A stretch of DNA of 64,000 bases from CAYRGC01 sp964423795 (GCA_964423795.1 CAYRGC010000002.1:1-64000); one strand, 5' to 3'. Counted from the first letter of the stretch, positions 1 through 8,590 are shown. Notes: generated by a model not told the origin, from the sequence alone. Numbers and translations are program-made.

Positions 1-235
1 CCACGCCGTATGCGGTGCTCATCGACCTTCCCACGAGGACGATAACCATATTGGAACGACAAATTTTTTCCTCGACCAGTCTTTCCCACTGAGCTTGCGG
101 CATGGCGGCTTTTGCGGACCAGTCCTGAATGGAAAAAGGTGTGCGGGAGTTCTTTCCCTGACCAATGAAAAGCATTTTTTCAGTTTCGTTGTGATCGAAG
201 TCGAAGCTGACGAATGCGCGGGGATCGGGGGCCAT
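1..235 (-). CDS. TIR-like (ThsB/MTH538, DUF1863-type) protein, 5' part only
   Basis: Reading the minus strand from an ATG at 235 gives an uninterrupted frame that runs off the left edge, so only about 78 N-terminal residues are visible. The frame begins MAPDPRAFVSFDFDH, continues with an IGQG...SPF-like segment (KNSRTPFSIQDWS), then WERLVEEKICRSNMVIVLVG. This order of a beta strand FVSFDFD, a pF.I.DWS segment and a VIVLVG strand is the signature of the MTH538/DUF1863 TIR-like family, which includes the ThsB sensor of Thoeris anti-phage defence. A possible -10 (TATACT on the minus strand, 262-267) lies 26 bases upstream. Family assignment is by recognition; the partner gene, if any, lies outside the window. 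Confidence 0.7.
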   Translation of the reverse strand, partial: MAPDPRAFVSFDFDHNETEKMLFIGQGKNSRTPFSIQDWSAKAAMPQAQWERLVEEKICRSNMVIVLVGRSMSTAYGV

Positions 236-286
236 GAAGAATGCGGAAAGAGACAGGTGACAGTATAGCCGAATCCTTGCGTTAGA

Positions 287-655
287 CTAAAAAATACTCT
301 GCAGAAGGCAAGCGGGTCTATCCACTACCAATTTCCCTCTTGCTAGGGCAGAAGGGTCTATTAACACCTGTACCTGTTGGCTGACCGTCTGCGTCTCCGA
401 CCAGCCGCCGTACGCCGCGGCGCCGGTGTTGATGGAACCGCCGGACGCGTCGCCGGACACCCAGTCGCCGGAGGACCAGAACGAGAAGCGGAGCTCGACC
501 GGCACCGTGACGGGACTGCCGGCGTTATCGAGGAAGCGCCCCGTGTACGACAGCGTCGACGGCGTGCCGGCCGCGACGGCGAAAGGCATCGCGACGGGCG
601 CCATGAGCAGGCTCAGGAGGGAGAACAGGCCGATGCGGGCGACGAAGCGGCGCAT
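287..655 (-). CDS. Truncated secreted protein with signal peptide
   Basis: This 122-residue frame starts MRRFVARIGLFSLLSLLM, a clear signal peptide ending near AVAAGTPS. The mature part reads STLSYTGRFLDNAGSPV followed by a VELRFSFW strand, the opening commonly seen at the N-terminus of long repetitive secreted or fibre-like proteins (a 'simple form of product plus options' opening). Here the frame stops soon after, ending RPACLLQSIF, so it is probably a truncated remnant of a longer surface protein. Its ATG sits one base after the stop of the transposase fragment upstream, which suggests the two were brought together by a rearrangement. Function unknown. Confidence 0.45.
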   Translation of the reverse strand: MRRFVARIGLFSLLSLLMAPVAMPFAVAAGTPSTLSYTGRFLDNAGSPVTVPVELRFSFWSSGDWVSGDASGGSINTGAAAYGGWSETQTVSQQVQVLIDPSALARGKLVVDRPACLLQSIF

Positions 656-656
656 G

Positions 657-1196
657 TCAGGCGAGAGGCGTATCCGTGCGGGGACGGAGCAAGGGGAAGG
701 AGACGTCGTCGGGCTCATCGGCGGGAACGCGCTTCTGATCCGCGTGGGCGGCGCGCTTGCGTCGATGGGCGGGAGTGTCGGCGAAGAAGAATCCCTCACG
801 GGCGATCACGCGGCCGACCGTGGAGGCGGACGCGTCGATCCCCTCCTTCGCGAGCGCCTCGCTGATCTCCTCCTTGCCCATGAGCGGGTGCGCGCGGCGC
901 AGGGCGCCGATGCGCGCGACCGTGGCGGGCGCCGTCTCGGGGCGACGGACGGAATGCGGGCGGCGCGAATGCTCCTCGAGCGACGACGGATCGTCGGGAC
1001 GGAAGCGATCGAGCCACCGCACGAGCGTCGAGCGCGCGATGCCGAAATACCGGCACGTCAACGACGCGTTCTCGCCGTGCTGGTAGAAGTACTCGAACCA
1101 GCGCAAACGCAGCACCGCGGAGGCACTGAGTTCCAGCTCCTCGGCTTGTCTGAGGAGCATCTGAACTTCCGGCAATCGACCAGACCAGGGCGTCAC
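657..1196 (-). pseudogene. IS481-type transposase, N-terminal fragment
   Basis: The 179-residue frame (GTG start) contains LRWFEYFYQHGENASLTCRY-type sequence followed by FGIARSTLVRWLDRF, a helix-turn-helix seen at the start of IS481-family transposases, then a second winged-helix segment (GALRRAHPLMGKEEISEAL ... STVGRVIAREG). An intact family member continues for about 200 further residues with the DDE integrase core; here the frame ends in low-complexity RPRTDTPLA without any DDE motif. I infer a decayed insertion sequence. No terminal inverted repeats could be recognised by eye around it. Confidence 0.6.
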
Positions 1197-1234
1197 TGCA
1201 GGGGTGGAGTTTGTATGGGTTCGGTTACTTATGA

Positions 1235-1591
1235 TTATTGTAATCTTTTTTTATAAAAAAGTCCAGAGACACGGAACGATGTGTATGAACTTTCGTCGTC
1301 CTTCCATTGATCATCAGGCATAAAAGCTCCGACGATGGGCACATGTTTCTGAACTTTTCGCAGAATCAAGCCATACAAAGAGCAATCCAAGGCATCCCTT
1401 CTCTCCGTCGGTTTCTCTATGAACTTTCCATCCGACGCCGGGCGAGGGGCCTTGTCGCTCCATGAACTATTCATCATCGGGGCAAACCAAGGGATGACAC
1501 TCTGCGACGGATGAAAAACCGTGAAACGGCGACGTCCGGAATGACTCCTCTGTTTTTGAGCTTTTCTTTTGAGAAAAAGGCCGATCGTCAC
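1235..1591 (-). CDS. Doubtful hypothetical ORF in lower-G+C patch
   Basis: A 118-residue frame with a GTG start. Its composition (KFIEKPTERRDALDC, LRKVQKHVPIVGAFMPDDQW) looks protein-like and the base composition is lower in G+C than the neighbours, as is the whole 1200-1860 stretch. A second minus-strand frame at 1467-1676 overlaps it, which could mean a frameshifted remnant of one gene. I recognise no family. The rest of 1592-1868 holds nothing I can support. It may belong to the same decayed insertion as the transposase fragment next to it. Confidence 0.25.
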   Translation of the reverse strand: MTIGLFLKRKAQKQRSHSGRRRFTVFHPSQSVIPWFAPMMNSSWSDKAPRPASDGKFIEKPTERRDALDCSLYGLILRKVQKHVPIVGAFMPDDQWKDDESSYTSFRVSGLFYKKRLQ

Positions 1592-1868
1592 TCCCAGGCA
1601 TGATGCACCATCGGACGATCATCGAAGACTTGGTGTTCATGGCTCCCCTTAGGGCTGATCGACGTTTATACCACAAGCCAAATGATGACGGAGAAATTGA
1701 ATCGTTTGTGTATGATCTTTCATTTTTGTATAGGGCTCTTTCAAAAAAGAGAATGATGTCTGCCCGCCTCTCGCCGGAAAAAGTCAGCCGATGGTCTCGC
1801 GGTTCTCAGACGAAAGTTCACAGAGAAGCGAGGCAGAGGAGCTTGATGCACTTGTCTTTGATCTTTTC

Positions 1869-2879
1869 TCAACGTTTCGGGCTCCTACGCTTCCGACGGG
1901 GCCAGAACGGCACGAGGAGCGATACCGGCACGCCGCCCGGGCGCAAAGCGCCGAGCGCGCCCAAGGCTTCGCCGGGAGACACATACGCCGGAATCGTCGA
2001 GTAGAGCGACTCGACCCGATAGAGCCATCCGAGACGCGCGACGATGCCGACCTCGGCCACCGTCATGCCGCCCACCGTGACTTCACCGATCGATACCGAA
2101 CCCGAAGCGGGCTCCGGGGACGGCGCCTGGTGCGAGGAACCGGGAGACGATGAACGGACCGTTCCGGACGCAGGGACAACATCGGACGCCGACGACGATG
2201 CAATCGCGGACGACATCTCCGAGGAAGACGCCCACGACGCCTCGGTAGAGGACGATGCCGCCTCGCTTTGCGAATCGAAAGAGGAAGAGGAAGCGGAAGA
2301 CAGGACACCCGGCGCGGCGGGATGCGCGTGCGGAAGAACCGGCGGAGGGACGGATCCGAATGACCACGAGGACGAGGCGGCCGACTGCGGGGTGCCTGGC
2401 CGCTCGCCGCGCGGATGCGACGCCGCGGAAGAGGCTTGCAAAGGGGGCGCGGAAGAATTGGCTGCTTCCGGGGAATGGCGCGATCCGCCGCCGGCGCCTC
2501 CTCCCGCGCCGCCGCCGGCGCTTGCCGCGGAAGACGATTCCCGCGTGCAGGTGGAGGTATCGAACCTGCAGTCGGCTCCGCATGAAAGACTTCCCCCCGT
2601 GAAGCCGAAGGACGCGCAGTCCGACCCGCCATGGTCCGCCCCGTCGCATTCCTCCGCTCCTTCGCGCGTGCCGTTGCCGCACAAGGGAAGGATGCCGTCT
2701 TCGATCGTGGATCCCGCGGTGAAATCGGGAGACGTTCCAGCCGCCTGCGTTCCATCGAGCGAGTCGTACTCGAGCCGGATGGTCTGGGCACGCGCGCGCG
2801 TGACCGCCATCAGGAGAACGACGGAGACGAGCACGGCGATATGCCGCAGCCGGCGAGTGGTGTTCGATGTGGATGTAAT
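1869..2879 (-). CDS. Serine-rich secreted protein with DUF4215-like cysteine motif
   Basis: The frame encodes a signal peptide (VLVSVVLLMAVTRARAQ), a mature start TIRLEYDSLDG, a cysteine cluster CGNGTREGAEECDG ... CASFGF ... CGADCRFDTSTC like the DUF4215/Myxo-disulfide repeats, then about 130 residues of Ser/Ala-rich linker and a C-terminus ending FWPRRKRRSPKR. Conventional starts are GTG at 2834 or nothing better. However a -10-like TACAAT (2886-2891) is followed after six bases by ATT at 2879, which would add an ideal positively charged n-region (TRRLRH). That spacing matches other leaderless genes here, so I extend to 2879 tentatively. Probably a cell-surface protein; no anchor domain is recognised. 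Confidence 0.6.
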   Translation of the reverse strand: MTSTSNTTRRLRHIAVLVSVVLLMAVTRARAQTIRLEYDSLDGTQAAGTSPDFTAGSTIEDGILPLCGNGTREGAEECDGADHGGSDCASFGFTGGSLSCGADCRFDTSTCTRESSSAASAGGGAGGGAGGGSRHSPEAANSSAPPLQASSAASHPRGERPGTPQSAASSSWSFGSVPPPVLPHAHPAAPGVLSSASSSSFDSQSEAASSSTEASWASSSEMSSAIASSSASDVVPASGTVRSSSPGSSHQAPSPEPASGSVSIGEVTVGGMTVAEVGIVARLGWLYRVESLYSTIPAYVSPGEALGALGALRPGGVPVSLLVPFWPRRKRRSPKR

Positions 2880-3031
2880 CGGATCATTGTACAGAAAAAA
2901 CGGCTTTTTCTCAATGCGCCGGAGTCCGCGCTTCCGCGGAAGGTAGGAAAGTTTTCCTTACAAAAATCTATTGAAGAACACTCACGACTCTTTGTCCTGC
3001 CCGGAGACGGGAAGAACATGCCGGATTTTGG

Positions 3032-3037
3032 TACAAT
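3032..3037 (+). promoter_or_regulatory. Extended -10 of a leaderless gene
   Basis: TTTTGGTACAAT ends six bases before the ATG at 3044, so transcription should begin at or within a base of the start codon. No Shine-Dalgarno is present. The same TTGGTACAAT string precedes the giant gene at 43489. Confidence 0.5.
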
Positions 3038-3043
3038 GACACG

Positions 3044-4141
3044 ATGCACACAAAAATCCACCACGCGTTCCTTGCGACGCTGCTTCTGACGGGCTTCGTT
3101 CCCCGGACGCATGCGACGACCGCCGCCGCGCCGTACGAGCGCGACCTCGTCATCACGGCGTATTACTCCCCGCTCGATGGCCAATGCTGCTACGTGCGCG
3201 GATCACTGGAGGACGACGTGACCCTCAACGGCCGCGGCACCAACGGTGCCGACGGCACGCCGGTCTATCCCGGCATGGCCGCCGCGCCGAAGTCGTACGC
3301 GTTCGGCACGAGGATCTCCCTCCCGGGCATCGGCACGGTGACGGTGCATGACCGCGGAGGCGCCATCATCGAAGGTAAAGACACGGACAGGCTCGACCTG
3401 TGGATGGGCACCGGAGAGGAAGGACTCGCGCGAGCGCTGGAATTCGGCGTGCGGAGGGTGCGGGCCACGGTCTATCCCCCGTCGACGGCGCAGCCCGCGG
3501 AAGCCCTGGCCTTCGCAGATTTCGCCGCTCCCGCGGAACGCGTCAAACCGTATCTGCTCGAGAACGTGACCCTCATGGACGTGCGCGCCGCGTTCGGCGA
3601 CCACTCGGCGTCCGTCGCGATGCTCCAGAAAGCCCTGCGGAGCGCGGGCTACGATCCGGATGCGAAGGGCGCGTTCGGGGAAGCCACGCGATCCGCACTG
3701 CGCGCGTTCATCGACGACGCGGGACTTTCGGAACCCGACGACCGGCTCACGCCCGCGACCGCGGCGTACCTAGTGGCCTTCGCCGGGCACGAAGACGATG
3801 CCGATCGCCTGCGCGCCCCCGTGCGTGACGGAAGTTCGGCCCCCGCCGTGAGGGACGCCAAGGAGGTCCTGCGGACCCTCGGCCGCTATGCCGGCACGAC
3901 GGAAGGAACGTACGACGAGACGATGCGGGACGCGGTCACGACGCTCCAGCTCTCCACCGGCGTCATCGCCGATCCGTCCGAAACGGGCGCGGGACAGATC
4001 GGTCCGAAGACGCTCGCCGCGATCAACCGCCTGTGGCGCATGCGCTCGGCGTCGATCGACGCCGAAGAGACCCTGGCGCTCCGCTCGTCGCCGTTCGGCA
4101 CGCAGGTCCGCGAGGCGCTCGTCGCGTACCGTTCGCGTTAA
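3044..4141 (+). CDS. Secreted 3D-domain protein with peptidoglycan-binding repeats
   Basis: The protein of 365 residues starts with a signal peptide (residues 1-25, ending HATTAAAP). Residues about 33-145 form a 3D/RlpA-like double-psi barrel: VITAYYSPLDGQ near the start, AFGTRISLPGIG, VHDRGGAI and the D-x-L-D-L-W-M motif (DRLDLWMG) with its acidic residues. Residues about 185-250 and 270-330 resemble two PG_binding_1 repeats (SVAMLQKALRSAGYDPDAKG, AVRDAKEVLRTLGRY ... DAVTTLQL). Together these suggest a cell-wall-associated lytic or remodelling protein. Its stop overlaps the convergent kinase gene by four bases. The start fits a leaderless transcript. Confidence 0.8.
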   Translation: MHTKIHHAFLATLLLTGFVPRTHATTAAAPYERDLVITAYYSPLDGQCCYVRGSLEDDVTLNGRGTNGADGTPVYPGMAAAPKSYAFGTRISLPGIGTVTVHDRGGAIIEGKDTDRLDLWMGTGEEGLARALEFGVRRVRATVYPPSTAQPAEALAFADFAAPAERVKPYLLENVTLMDVRAAFGDHSASVAMLQKALRSAGYDPDAKGAFGEATRSALRAFIDDAGLSEPDDRLTPATAAYLVAFAGHEDDADRLRAPVRDGSSAPAVRDAKEVLRTLGRYAGTTEGTYDETMRDAVTTLQLSTGVIADPSETGAGQIGPKTLAAINRLWRMRSASIDAEETLALRSSPFGTQVREALVAYRSR

Positions 4142-4944
4142 GCGGCCTTCGCGAGCGGGATCTTCACGGTGAACGTCGATCCGCGCTTCTTCCCCGCGAC
4201 GTAGCGGACGTCTCCCCCGAGCTGCTCCGCGAACCGCTTCGCGAACGTGATGCCGAGCCCGCTTCCCGGGGCCATGGACCGCGCGCGTTCGCCGCGGAAA
4301 AACTTCTGGAAGAGATGGCGACGCTCGGCGGGTGGGACGCCGATACCGGTATCGGCGACCGTCACGATGACGTCGGACCGCGTGTGCCGGATATCGATCG
4401 TGATCTTGCCGCGCGCGGGCGTGTAGGAAATGGCGTTCGTGAAGAGCTCGTCGAAGATGCCATGAAGATTCAGAGGGTCGGCCAGGACCTTGGGACTGGC
4501 GGGATCTTCCTTCAACGTCAGGACGTGACGCTTTTCCGCGGCCGACTCGCGCACGGATTCCACCGCCGCGCGCACGCTCGCGTTCACGTCCTGGGGACCG
4601 GACGTGAGCTCGGCTTCCCTCAGGCGCGCCTGGTGGAGGAGACGGTCCAAGAGCGCGATCGTTTCCCGCAGGAACGCGTCACCGCGAGAAATGGCTTCTT
4701 GCTGCGCGATCGAAAGGCTTCCGAAATCCTGATGCTGGAGGAAAACGTGATACTTGCGCAGGCCCGCGAGCGGCGACCGCAGCTTGTGGGTCAGGAGCAA
4801 GAGCGCGTCGCGGGTGGCGGACACCCGCGCGGAAAAACGACGGAAACGCCACTCTTCGGCGACGAGCAGCAGGACGATGGCGACGAGGACGGCGATGTTC
4901 AGCGCGAAGAGCACGGCGACAAGTATAGTCGGTCCGCGACTCAC
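4138..4944 (-). CDS. Membrane sensor histidine kinase
   Basis: I use the GTG at 4944, 16 bases behind the receiver gene's stop, giving about 268 residues; an upstream frame to 5043 overlaps the receiver gene and looks unconstrained. A single transmembrane helix (TILVAVLFALNIAVLVAIVLLLV) is followed by a histidine phosphotransfer helix in which the usual H-E-L-R-T-P-L is THKLRSPLAGLRKY. The ATPase domain has the N box (FDELFTNAISYTP), G1 box (VADTGIGVPP), F box (LFQKFFRGE) and G2 box (GSGLGITFAKR). It is the last gene of the sensory cluster. The missing extracellular domain means the signal is probably cytoplasmic or from a partner. Confidence 0.85.
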   Translation of the reverse strand: MSRGPTILVAVLFALNIAVLVAIVLLLVAEEWRFRRFSARVSATRDALLLLTHKLRSPLAGLRKYHVFLQHQDFGSLSIAQQEAISRGDAFLRETIALLDRLLHQARLREAELTSGPQDVNASVRAAVESVRESAAEKRHVLTLKEDPASPKVLADPLNLHGIFDELFTNAISYTPARGKITIDIRHTRSDVIVTVADTGIGVPPAERRHLFQKFFRGERARSMAPGSGLGITFAKRFAEQLGGDVRYVAGKKRGSTFTVKIPLAKAA

Positions 4945-4960
4945 CCGCCATCGCGCCGGC

Positions 4961-5347
4961 TCAGGCGGACGGGAGGTGCTTCTCGATCGTCTTCCAGACG
5001 TCGGAAGCGTCTGCGTCGCTCTTCGTGACGAAATCGGCCGCACCCAGCTTCTTGCACTGCTCCCACATCAATTTCTCCGACACGTTGGACACGACGATCA
5101 TGGGAGGCATGGGCTCGCGCTGTTCGCGGAGCTTCCGCAGCAGCTCGTACCCGTCCATGACCGGCATCAGCAGATCGACGAGCACCGCCTGGTACTTGCC
5201 TTTGGCCAGGCGGCCCAGCGCCTCGGCGCCGTTCGCGACGACATCGACCGACGCGCCGTGCCGGAGGAACTCCTTTTTGTAGAGATCGGCGATGAACGCC
5301 TCGTCTTCGACGATGAGGACCTTACGATTCGCGACGGCTGGAGTCAT
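4961..5347 (-). CDS. Single-domain response regulator
   Basis: The 128-residue protein is a stand-alone CheY-like receiver. It shows the acidic pair in VLIVEDEAF, the phospho-acceptor aspartate in AVLVDLLMPVMDGY, a switch Ser/Thr region (MIVVSNVSE, where Ser takes the conserved position) and the lysine in DFVTKSDAD. There is no output domain, so it must act through protein contact or phosphotransfer. It overlaps the end of the PAS kinase gene by 26 bases and is followed after 16 bases by the second kinase, which implies one transcript and a phosphorelay-like arrangement. Confidence 0.88.
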   Translation of the reverse strand: MTPAVANRKVLIVEDEAFIADLYKKEFLRHGASVDVVANGAEALGRLAKGKYQAVLVDLLMPVMDGYELLRKLREQREPMPPMIVVSNVSEKLMWEQCKKLGAADFVTKSDADASDVWKTIEKHLPSA

Positions 5348-7598
5348 AGTTGGCGGGAAGCGTGACGGAGAACACGGTACCTCTTTCTCCCCCGGACTGG
5401 AAAGAGATCGTGCCCCCCAGCAGGCGGACGATCCCGGCGCTGAGGAAAAGTCCGAGGCCCGTGCCGTCGACTTTGATCGCCGGCGCGTTCGAGGCGCGGA
5501 AGAACTTTGTGAAGATCTTTTTCTGATCCGCAGCGGGGATGCCGCATCCCGAGTCGACGACCTTGATCGTGATCCCGTCTGCCCCGCGCGCGGCGGAGAC
5601 GGCGATCGTTCCGCCGTCCGGCGTGTAGGCGACGGCGTTGCCGATGAGGTTCGCGATCACCTCCCCGAGGAGCGAGCCATCTGTTTCGCACGTCACGTCA
5701 GGCGCGCAATCCACGCTGACACGGTGGCCTTTCGCGACGATTTCGGGATCGTACTCGCGCATGGCCTTGCGAAGCAGTTCGGCGATCGGGACGCTCGCGA
5801 CCTCCGGAACCAACTTCCCCTGCTCGAGACGGGCAATGTTCAGCATGGTCCGGATGGTCTCCGCCATGCGGACGGCGTACTCGTGCGCCCGAGCGACGAG
5901 GCGCTTTTCCTCTTCGCGGTCGATCGACTCGTTTCCCCTGGCGATCTCCGACAGCGCGAGGCGGATTGCCGTGAGCGGCGTGCGCAACTGGTGCGAGGCC
6001 AAGGCGATGAAATCCGATTTAGCGGCGTCGGCGCGCTTGCGGGCCGTGATGTCGGTGTGGATGCCGACGAAATAGGTCTTGTCGGCCATGTGCACCGGAT
6101 AGATCGTGAGGTCGACGTTGTATTCCGATCCGTCCTTGCGACGATTGATCACGTCGTCCGAGTGGTACGAGAGCGCGTGATGCACAGCATTCCTCATCGC
6201 GTCACGCACTTCGACGGGCGTTTTATCGGAATGCAAAATATTCGGCTTCAGACCTCGAACCTCTGAAAGACGATAGCCCGTCAGCTCCTCCCAGGCAGGA
6301 TTTACATAGAGAATGCGCGTGTCCCCTTCTGCGATGAGGATGCCGTCCGTGGAGGATTCCACGGCGAGTTGGAAACGGCGCGCGTTGACCGTCTCGACCT
6401 TGAGTTCCTCGAGGGTGCGGCGCAGCGATTCCTCGACGGCCTTGCGATCGGTGATGTCCTCGGAGATGCCGAGGAGGTACCGGGGAACTCCCTTCTCGTC
6501 GAGGATGGGCACCTTCTTCGTGTGGAGATAGCGGAGGCCCTTGTTGGCGTTGCTGTCGAACTTCTCCTCGGGGATGTCCACCACGGCCTTGTCACCGAGC
6601 GTCTTGCGGTCCTTCTCCACGAAGAAATCCGCCTGGTCCTTGGGGAAGAAATCGTAATCGTTCTTGCCGATCACCTGCTCAGGACGGACGCCCATGAGTT
6701 CGAGACCCGCCTTGTTGAAGCGCACGAAACGGAGCTCGTCGGCGTCCTTCACGAAGACCATGTTCGGGATGTTGTCGATGATGGAATCGAGGAAGAGGTT
6801 GGCCCGCTTGAGTTCGGCCGTCTTGGCGTCGACCTCCTTCCGCAGATCGTCATAATAGTTGCGCAGGCGCCGGGACATGACAGAAAGCGCGGCGGCGAGT
6901 TGGCCCATCTCGCTCTCGTCGCGCACGGCCGCGTCGGCGTTGAAATCACCGGAGGCGATCGCGCGTGTCTGCGCGGAAAGCAGTTGGAGCGGCCGCACGA
7001 TGATCTTCCGGTAGTAGAGGGCGGCGATCGCGACCATCGCGAGCGACAGGAGAATGCTCGTGACGACGAGGGCGCCGAGCAATTTACTGGAGAACAGCGC
7101 CTCTCTGAGCGAAAGATCGATATGGATGCGGCCGTAGTTGATGATGTCGTGGAGCGAGGCGTTGGTCTCCCGCTGGATGACGGACCATCCGCGGAACGCG
7201 CGCTCGCGGACAGTCGAGGTGGTCGACAGGAACTCGTCGCGCTGGCGGGCGAGCACCGCCCGGCTCCGCGTGTAGGATTCCACCAGGTCGGCGTTCCGGG
7301 GATCCTCGGATAACGTCCACATCTCGGAAAGCAGACGTGCGATCTCCTCGTCCTGATCCGCGAGGTTCTCGAGGCTCGCCTTGGATCCGTCGGCATAGAA
7401 CCGGAGGATGTCGGCGACCTGCTCCTTCTCGATCTGGCTCACGCGGATCGAAAGGGACATCGCTTTTCCGGTGCGGTCGATGCCCTCGCTGAGTCGGACC
7501 CCCTGCGCCAGGATGATGCTCGCGAGCACCGACGCGAAGGACACGAAGATCACCGCAAGAAGCAGGAGGGGAGCCAGCGTTTTCCAGCGGATGTTCAT
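5322..7598 (-). CDS. PAS-domain membrane histidine kinase
   Basis: Starting at the ATG at 7598 (overlapping the upstream TGA as ATGA) gives 758 residues. Order: TM helix about 8-30, a roughly 140-residue external helical region, TM helix about 170-195, HAMP (to about 250), PAS domain about 265-390 ending YLLGISEDITDRK, second PAS about 400-520 (YVNPAWEELTGY, FVGIHTDITARK), HisKA with SHQLRTPLTAIRLAL, and HATPase with IANLIGNAVAYTP, VDSGCGIP, FTKFFRA and GTGLGL. All catalytic boxes are intact. The coupling to the binding-protein gene suggests that protein delivers the ligand signal to the external region. Confidence 0.92.
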   Translation of the reverse strand: MNIRWKTLAPLLLLAVIFVSFASVLASIILAQGVRLSEGIDRTGKAMSLSIRVSQIEKEQVADILRFYADGSKASLENLADQDEEIARLLSEMWTLSEDPRNADLVESYTRSRAVLARQRDEFLSTTSTVRERAFRGWSVIQRETNASLHDIINYGRIHIDLSLREALFSSKLLGALVVTSILLSLAMVAIAALYYRKIIVRPLQLLSAQTRAIASGDFNADAAVRDESEMGQLAAALSVMSRRLRNYYDDLRKEVDAKTAELKRANLFLDSIIDNIPNMVFVKDADELRFVRFNKAGLELMGVRPEQVIGKNDYDFFPKDQADFFVEKDRKTLGDKAVVDIPEEKFDSNANKGLRYLHTKKVPILDEKGVPRYLLGISEDITDRKAVEESLRRTLEELKVETVNARRFQLAVESSTDGILIAEGDTRILYVNPAWEELTGYRLSEVRGLKPNILHSDKTPVEVRDAMRNAVHHALSYHSDDVINRRKDGSEYNVDLTIYPVHMADKTYFVGIHTDITARKRADAAKSDFIALASHQLRTPLTAIRLALSEIARGNESIDREEEKRLVARAHEYAVRMAETIRTMLNIARLEQGKLVPEVASVPIAELLRKAMREYDPEIVAKGHRVSVDCAPDVTCETDGSLLGEVIANLIGNAVAYTPDGGTIAVSAARGADGITIKVVDSGCGIPAADQKKIFTKFFRASNAPAIKVDGTGLGLFLSAGIVRLLGGTISFQSGGERGTVFSVTLPANYDSSRRES

Positions 7599-8590
7599 TG
7601 GTACGTCACGGAGAGAGGATCGGCGGACATGAGCGCGTCGGCCGAGATGAACGGCAGGATGGAAAACGTTTCGGGATTTTTCTCGCCGCGCCGGGCGAGC
7701 GCCCAACGGGCCTCATCCTGGAAGAGGGAGACGAGCCGGTGGTCAATCCCGACCTTGTACCGCAGGCGATCCACGTACTCCTGCACGCGCATTCCACTCC
7801 GCTTGTCCCGCATCGACGCAGCCAGGATTTCCTTCGCCGTCTCCGGATGATCGCTGAGGAAATCCTGCGCTCGGACGAGCGCTCGCAGGAGCAGCCGGAA
7901 AGCCTCCTGCTTTTGGCGCACGACGTCCTCGCGCGACGCGAGCACGGACATCTCCGTCGTGAACGGCAGGGTGAGCACGTCGACGCGATCCTGACCCATG
8001 GCCTCCACGACCGCGAGGCGTTCGGGGTACCAGTACACGATCGCGTCCACCGTCCCCTTCTCGAGCAAGGCCTGCAGGTCCCCCGGAGCCGCGTCGACGA
8101 CGGTCACGTCCTTGGGCTCGAAACCGTTCGTCTCGAGCAAGAGGGAGAGGAAAAATTCGCTGCTCGTGCCGCGGGTGAGGGCGACCTTCTTGCCGGCGAG
8201 ATCCGCGACGGACGGCACGCGGTCGCGCCGCGTGATGAGCGCCGTGTTCTCGCTCGCCGAATGGAGCGAGGTGAGGATGCGGACCGGATCCCCCGCGATC
8301 ACCCGGTTGACGACCGGCGTATCGAAGACGGTGGCCACGTCGGCATTGCCGTCCATCACGTCCTGCAGGGCGTCCTTGCCGAGGGTGAACGGCCGGAAAT
8401 CGACGATCAGATTCTCGTCCGCGAAATACCCCTCGTGCTCGGCGATATAGAGCAGGAGGAATCCGGGCTGTTGCGCATCGGCGATGACGATCTGGCCGCG
8501 CGGGAGACGAAGCGCGATGACCCCGGCGACGATCAGGACGACCGCCACGCAGGAGGCAAGCGTCAGCAAGCGGCGGGTGCGAATGTTCAT
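7595..8590 (-). CDS. Solitary ABC-type substrate-binding protein (NMT1/SsuA-like)
   Basis: This 331-residue protein has an uncleaved-looking N-terminal membrane helix (LLTLASCVAVVLIVAGVIAL), then the two-lobed NMT1/ThiY/SsuA pattern: PGFLLLYIAEHEGYFADENL, DVMDGNADVATVFDTPVV, SVADLAGKKVALTRGTSSEF and a YWYPERL segment. No permease or ATPase gene is near; instead its stop overlaps a PAS kinase start. I infer a ligand sensor for the kinase rather than a transporter component, as in other binding-protein-coupled kinases. A -10 (TATACT, minus strand, 8601-8606) lies ten bases before the ATG, so the message has almost no leader. Confidence 0.85.
   Translation of the reverse strand: MNIRTRRLLTLASCVAVVLIVAGVIALRLPRGQIVIADAQQPGFLLLYIAEHEGYFADENLIVDFRPFTLGKDALQDVMDGNADVATVFDTPVVNRVIAGDPVRILTSLHSASENTALITRRDRVPSVADLAGKKVALTRGTSSEFFLSLLLETNGFEPKDVTVVDAAPGDLQALLEKGTVDAIVYWYPERLAVVEAMGQDRVDVLTLPFTTEMSVLASREDVVRQKQEAFRLLLRALVRAQDFLSDHPETAKEILAASMRDKRSGMRVQEYVDRLRYKVGIDHRLVSLFQDEARWALARRGEKNPETFSILPFISADALMSADPLSVTYQ

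Noticed and set aside
377..1256. Long plus-strand frames over the transposase fragment (377-865, 426-1256)
   Set aside because: Low-complexity Arg/Ala/Gly-rich shadows typical of high-G+C antisense frames; the minus-strand protein shows recognisable HTH motifs.
1600..2004. Plus-strand frame of 134 residues across the gap before the serine-rich gene
   Set aside because: Overlaps the 3' part of a better-supported gene and lacks a promoter, start signal or motif; left as unassigned sequence.
2044..2946. Plus-strand frame of about 300 residues opposite the serine-rich secreted gene
   Set aside because: Acidic, repetitive translation of the antisense of a Ser/Ala repeat; the minus strand has a signal peptide and cysteine motif.
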